NCBI RefSeq assembly: GCF_900103875.1
Contig: NZ_LT629705.1
Coordinates: 3,543,001-3,607,000, forward strand
DNA from: Pseudomonas arsenicoxydans
GTDB lineage: Bacteria; Pseudomonadota; Gammaproteobacteria; Pseudomonadales; Pseudomonadaceae
Reading direction: 5' to 3'
DNA length: 64,000 nt
Shown here: positions 61,597 to 64,000 of the stretch, in pieces
Layout of the letters: every line of letters starts with the position of its first letter
Numbering within the stretch: position 1 is the first letter of the stretch
The notes under the pieces: model-generated
Seen by the model: the letters and a program-made list of their open reading frames with translations, nothing else
Told to the model about the DNA's origin: nothing
Databases searched by the model: none
Translations under genes and position numbers: made by a program

Positions 61597-61610
61597 TTCT
61601 CTATCGAGAA
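61597..61610. promoter_or_regulatory. Possible LysR-type site in the divergent region
   Basis: TTCTCTATCGAGAA is a 5-bp-armed dyad (TTCTC/GAGAA) with T and A at LysR-box spacing. It lies 64 bases before the flavoprotein start and 92 bases before the LysR start. Confidence 0.4.
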
Positions 61611-61673
61611 TATCCAGTGGTATGGCCTGCGCTGAAGCCAGTTTTCAGTGCCGAGAGAGCGAATACGCAACTC

Positions 61674-62798
61674 ATGCAAAAAACTGATGTAGTTATCGTT
61701 GGGGGTGGTCTGGTCGGGCTGTCGATCGCCTATGGACTGGCCATGCTCGGTCGCCAGGTCAGCGTCCTGGATGAGGGGGACGACGCCTTACGGGCTGCCC
61801 GTGGCAACTTCGGCCTGTTGTGGGTTCAGGGCAAGGGCTATGGAATGAGTCCCTACGCGAAATGGACTCGTGAATCGGTGGCGCTGTGGCCACGATTCGC
61901 CGCCGCGTTGCAGGCCGACACCGGCATCGACATCCATCTGCGCCAGCCGGGCGGCTTCCAGCTGTGTTTGAGTGATAAGGAGATGGCGCAAGAAAGCCGT
62001 CGACTGCTCTGGCTGCGCGAAGCCATGGACGGTGATTATCCGTTCGAGCTGCTGGATTCGGCACAATTGCGCACCCGCTTGCCCGGCCTGGGGCCGACTG
62101 TCGTGGGGGGCTGTTATTCGCCCATGGACGGTCACGTCAATCCGTTGAAATTGTTGCGCTCCCTCTATGCCGCCTGCCGGATGCGTGGGGTCAAGATCAT
62201 CAATGGTCACCGGGTCAGCGCCATTGGTCAGCGAGATTCGGGCTTCGAGTTGCACACCGACCAACAGCGCTGGTTCGCCGGGCAGGTCGTACTGGCCGCT
62301 GGCCTGGGCAATCGCAAGCTGGGCACGCAGTTGGGGATGGACGTGCCGGTGAGTCCCAATCGTGGGCAGATCCTGGTTACCGAGCGACTCAAACCGTTTC
62401 TGCATTACCCCACCACCTACGTTCGGCAGACCGATGAAGGCACGGTGCAGTTGGGTGACTCCCATGAGTCCACGGGTTTCGACGATGGCACCAGCAGCGA
62501 GGTAATGAGCACCATCGCCCGGCGCGCCGTGCAGTGTTTTCCTCAGTTGGGCAACGTGCGCCTGGTACGGGCCTGGGGCGCGTTGCGGGTGATGAGTACC
62601 GACGGTTTTCCGATCTATGAAGCCTCGCAGGCTTGCCCGGGGGCGTTTGTGGTCAGTTGCCACAGCGGCGTGACCCTGGCGGCGATCCACGCCTTGCGCC
62701 TGGCACCGTGGATTGGCGGTGAGTTCGACGAGCCGGCTGTGGCGCCTTTCAGTCTGCAGCGTTTCAGTCTCAAACGTGAGGTGCGCCATGCCGGCTGA
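61674..62798 (+). CDS. FAD-dependent amino-acid dehydrogenase, HcnC/LhpB-like
   Basis: A 374-residue DAO-fold flavoprotein, FAD motif VVIVGGGLVGLSIAYGLAML (residues 6-25) and the DAO substrate-domain end SCHSGVTLAAIHALRLAPWI. It is the catalytic subunit of a three-part complex whose other subunits follow, in order C-A-B as in D-hydroxyproline dehydrogenases rather than A-B-C as in the operon at 5159. It is only distantly related to the proteins at 6822 and 14941, so it probably has a different substrate. ATG 61674 matches family starts; an ATG 19 codons earlier is available. The operon is controlled by the divergent LysR. Confidence 0.9.
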   Translation: MQKTDVVIVGGGLVGLSIAYGLAMLGRQVSVLDEGDDALRAARGNFGLLWVQGKGYGMSPYAKWTRESVALWPRFAAALQADTGIDIHLRQPGGFQLCLSDKEMAQESRRLLWLREAMDGDYPFELLDSAQLRTRLPGLGPTVVGGCYSPMDGHVNPLKLLRSLYAACRMRGVKIINGHRVSAIGQRDSGFELHTDQQRWFAGQVVLAAGLGNRKLGTQLGMDVPVSPNRGQILVTERLKPFLHYPTTYVRQTDEGTVQLGDSHESTGFDDGTSSEVMSTIARRAVQCFPQLGNVRLVRAWGALRVMSTDGFPIYEASQACPGAFVVSCHSGVTLAAIHALRLAPWIGGEFDEPAVAPFSLQRFSLKREVRHAG

Positions 62799-63126
62799 CA
62801 GCTTGTTCCGGGCTTTGGTGCCTGCGCAAAAAAACCTGCAGATCGAATTCGAAGGCGCGTCATTGTCGGTGCCAGCCGGTGTTTCACTGGCCAGCGCATT
62901 GCTGCTCAGCGGCGTCACTCATACCCGCGAAAGTGCCGTCAGCGGCAGGTCCGGCGCGCCCTATTGCATGATGGGAGTGTGCTTCGAATGCCTGGTCGAG
63001 GTGGACGGGCAAGCCAACTGTCAGGCGTGCCTGCTGCCGGTTCGAGCTGGCATGCGTGTTCGCAGGCAGCGCGGCGCTCGTGAGTTTCTGGCCAGTGACC
63101 ACGGCGAGGAGGGCGCTGATGAATAA
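62788..63126 (+). CDS. (2Fe-2S)-binding small subunit, HcnA/LhpE-like
   Basis: A 112-residue iron-sulfur subunit with YCMMGVCFECLVEVDG (cysteines near residues 62, 67 and 70) and a further pair in ANCQACLLP. Its start at 62788 overlaps the catalytic-subunit stop by 11 bases, and its end overlaps the next gene by 8 bases. It matches the small subunit of HcnABC/opine oxidase/D-hydroxyproline dehydrogenase complexes. Length and cysteine spacing are close to the homologue at 5159-5467. Confidence 0.88.
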   Translation: MPADSLFRALVPAQKNLQIEFEGASLSVPAGVSLASALLLSGVTHTRESAVSGRSGAPYCMMGVCFECLVEVDGQANCQACLLPVRAGMRVRRQRGAREFLASDHGEEGADE

Positions 63127-64000
63127 TCAAACGGTCGACCTGATTGTGGTTGGCGCAGGCCCTGCGGGAATGAGCGCGGCGCTGGAGGCCACCCGATACG
63201 GGCTTTCGGTTGTGGTGCTGGATGAGCAGGGCAGCCCCGGTGGGCAAATCTATCGCAATATCCTGCAGGCCGATGCGCGCAGCCGCAGCGTACTGGGCGA
63301 TGACTACACGGCGGGCACGGAGCTTGTCGCTCAGTTTCTCCAGTGCGGGGCCCGGTATCTGGCCAATGCGGCGATCTGGCAAGTGACGCCGCAGCGTCAG
63401 GTGCATTACCTGATCGATGGCCGCGCTGAAGTGCTGCAAGGGCGTCATCTGTTGATCGCCACCGGTGCGTTCGAACGACCGATGCCCATCCCTGGCTGGA
63501 CCTTGCCCGGTGTCATGACCGCCGGTGCCGGGCAGATCCTGCTCAAAAGCGCCGCGCTGGTGCCGGTCGGGCCGGTGGTATTGGCCGGCTGCGGACCCTT
63601 GTTGTACCTGCTGGCGGTGCAATACCTGCGGGCCGGCATCGCGATCGAAGCGCTGGTGGACACTAGCGGTCAGGGCGATCTGCTGCGCGCCTGGCGCAAA
63701 GTCCCAGGCGCCTTGCGCGGGTGGCGTGACGTGCTCAAGGGCCTGCAACTGCTTATCGAATTGAAGCGTGCCGGGGTCAGACATATTCGCGATGCCCGTG
63801 ATTTGCGTATCGAAGGTCAGGCACACGCCAGTGCCCTGAGTTTCGACAGTGGCGGTCGGCGCTGGACGATTCCCGCCTCGCTGATTTTGCTGCACCAAGG
63901 TGTGGTGCCCAACACCCAGATCAGTTGGTCGCTACGCCTCGAACATGACTGGAGCGAACAGCAACTGTGCTGGGTCACGCGTCGCGACAGCCAGGGTGAA
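63119..64000 (+). CDS. FAD/NAD(P) oxidoreductase subunit, HcnB-like (3' partial)
   Basis: The frame opens at ATG 63119, inside the end of the small-subunit gene, and is open to the window end (294 visible codons). The FAD motif IVVGAGPAGMSAALEATRYG occupies residues 8-27, LIATGAFERPMPIPGWTLPG the linker near 118-137, and a second nucleotide motif VVLAGCGPLLYLLAVQY lies near 160. The BFD-like cysteine domain expected at the C-terminus is beyond the window. With the two genes before it, this forms a complete-looking C-A-B dehydrogenase operon. Confidence 0.9.
   Translation, partial: MNNQTVDLIVVGAGPAGMSAALEATRYGLSVVVLDEQGSPGGQIYRNILQADARSRSVLGDDYTAGTELVAQFLQCGARYLANAAIWQVTPQRQVHYLIDGRAEVLQGRHLLIATGAFERPMPIPGWTLPGVMTAGAGQILLKSAALVPVGPVVLAGCGPLLYLLAVQYLRAGIAIEALVDTSGQGDLLRAWRKVPGALRGWRDVLKGLQLLIELKRAGVRHIRDARDLRIEGQAHASALSFDSGGRRWTIPASLILLHQGVVPNTQISWSLRLEHDWSEQQLCWVTRRDSQGE

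Noticed and set aside
1..64000. tRNA or rRNA genes, CRISPR arrays, prophage or toxin-antitoxin modules
   Set aside because: None could be supported by reading both strands. No clover-leaf-like tRNA sequence, direct-repeat array or phage structural gene was recognised.

Overview
The window reads as a chromosomal segment of a fluorescent-group Pseudomonas. The supports are GC-rich coding with tight ATGA-coupled operons, Pseudomonas-type REP palindromes (TGGGAGCGAGCTTGCTCGCG and its mirror), an OprD-family porin, and many LysR/AraC regulators. It is almost entirely accessory catabolism and transport: no rRNA, tRNA, CRISPR array, phage module or replication origin was seen. One IS1182-type insertion sequence (23753-25429) is present.

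Region 1 (1-12 kb, + strand): a peptide/opine-type ABC importer (5'-truncated binding protein, two permeases, one fused double ATPase) is translationally coupled to a three-part HcnABC-like flavoprotein dehydrogenase and an ArgE-like deacylase. A REP element separates these from a succinate-semialdehyde-type dehydrogenase and a tartrate/D-malate-type dehydrogenase. Region 2 (12-19 kb, mostly - strand) is a mosaic. An aldehyde dehydrogenase, a GNAT protein and a close paralogue of the HcnC-like flavoprotein lie beside a RidA-DSD1-LysR cassette. That cassette is bounded exactly by two 5'-truncated gene ends: the last ~47 codons of an HcnB-like gene and the last ~30 codons of a tartrate-dehydrogenase-like gene. 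Both have intact relatives in region 1.

Region 3 (19-26 kb): glyoxylate reductase (ghrA), a divergent gabT-like aminotransferase, a HAD-like protein lacking the usual nucleophile, an Lrp regulator, a decayed stretch, a tiny membrane protein, the IS and an AraC-GyrI regulator. Region 4 (26.6-45.3 kb) looks like a catabolic island in which one kit (LysR, DsbA-like thioredoxin-fold protein, FAD monooxygenase) occurs twice. The first copy has an MFS pump, TetR regulator, VOC protein, DUF485/SSS symporter pair and OprD porin. The second has a cytochrome c/IorAB-type molybdenum hydroxylase operon, an old-yellow-enzyme reductase and a third LysR paralogue. Together they suggest hydroxylation, ring oxidation and uptake of an aromatic or N-heteroaromatic acid, with the substrate unknown.

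Region 5 (45.6-60.4 kb): a GAF-PAS-GGDEF-EAL protein, then a CoxL/M/S-type molybdenum hydroxylase whose large subunit carries a fused CoxG domain. It is followed by an acyl-CoA ligase, an enoyl-CoA hydratase, an aromatic-acid-type MFS carrier, a convergent alpha/beta hydrolase, an XdhC maturation factor, an AraC regulator, and two unassigned or cell-envelope-type genes. Region 6 (60.6-64 kb): a LysR regulator diverges from a second HcnABC-like module in the order C-A-B, cut by the window end. Substrates of the dehydrogenases and hydroxylases cannot be fixed from sequence alone; pathway statements are inference.
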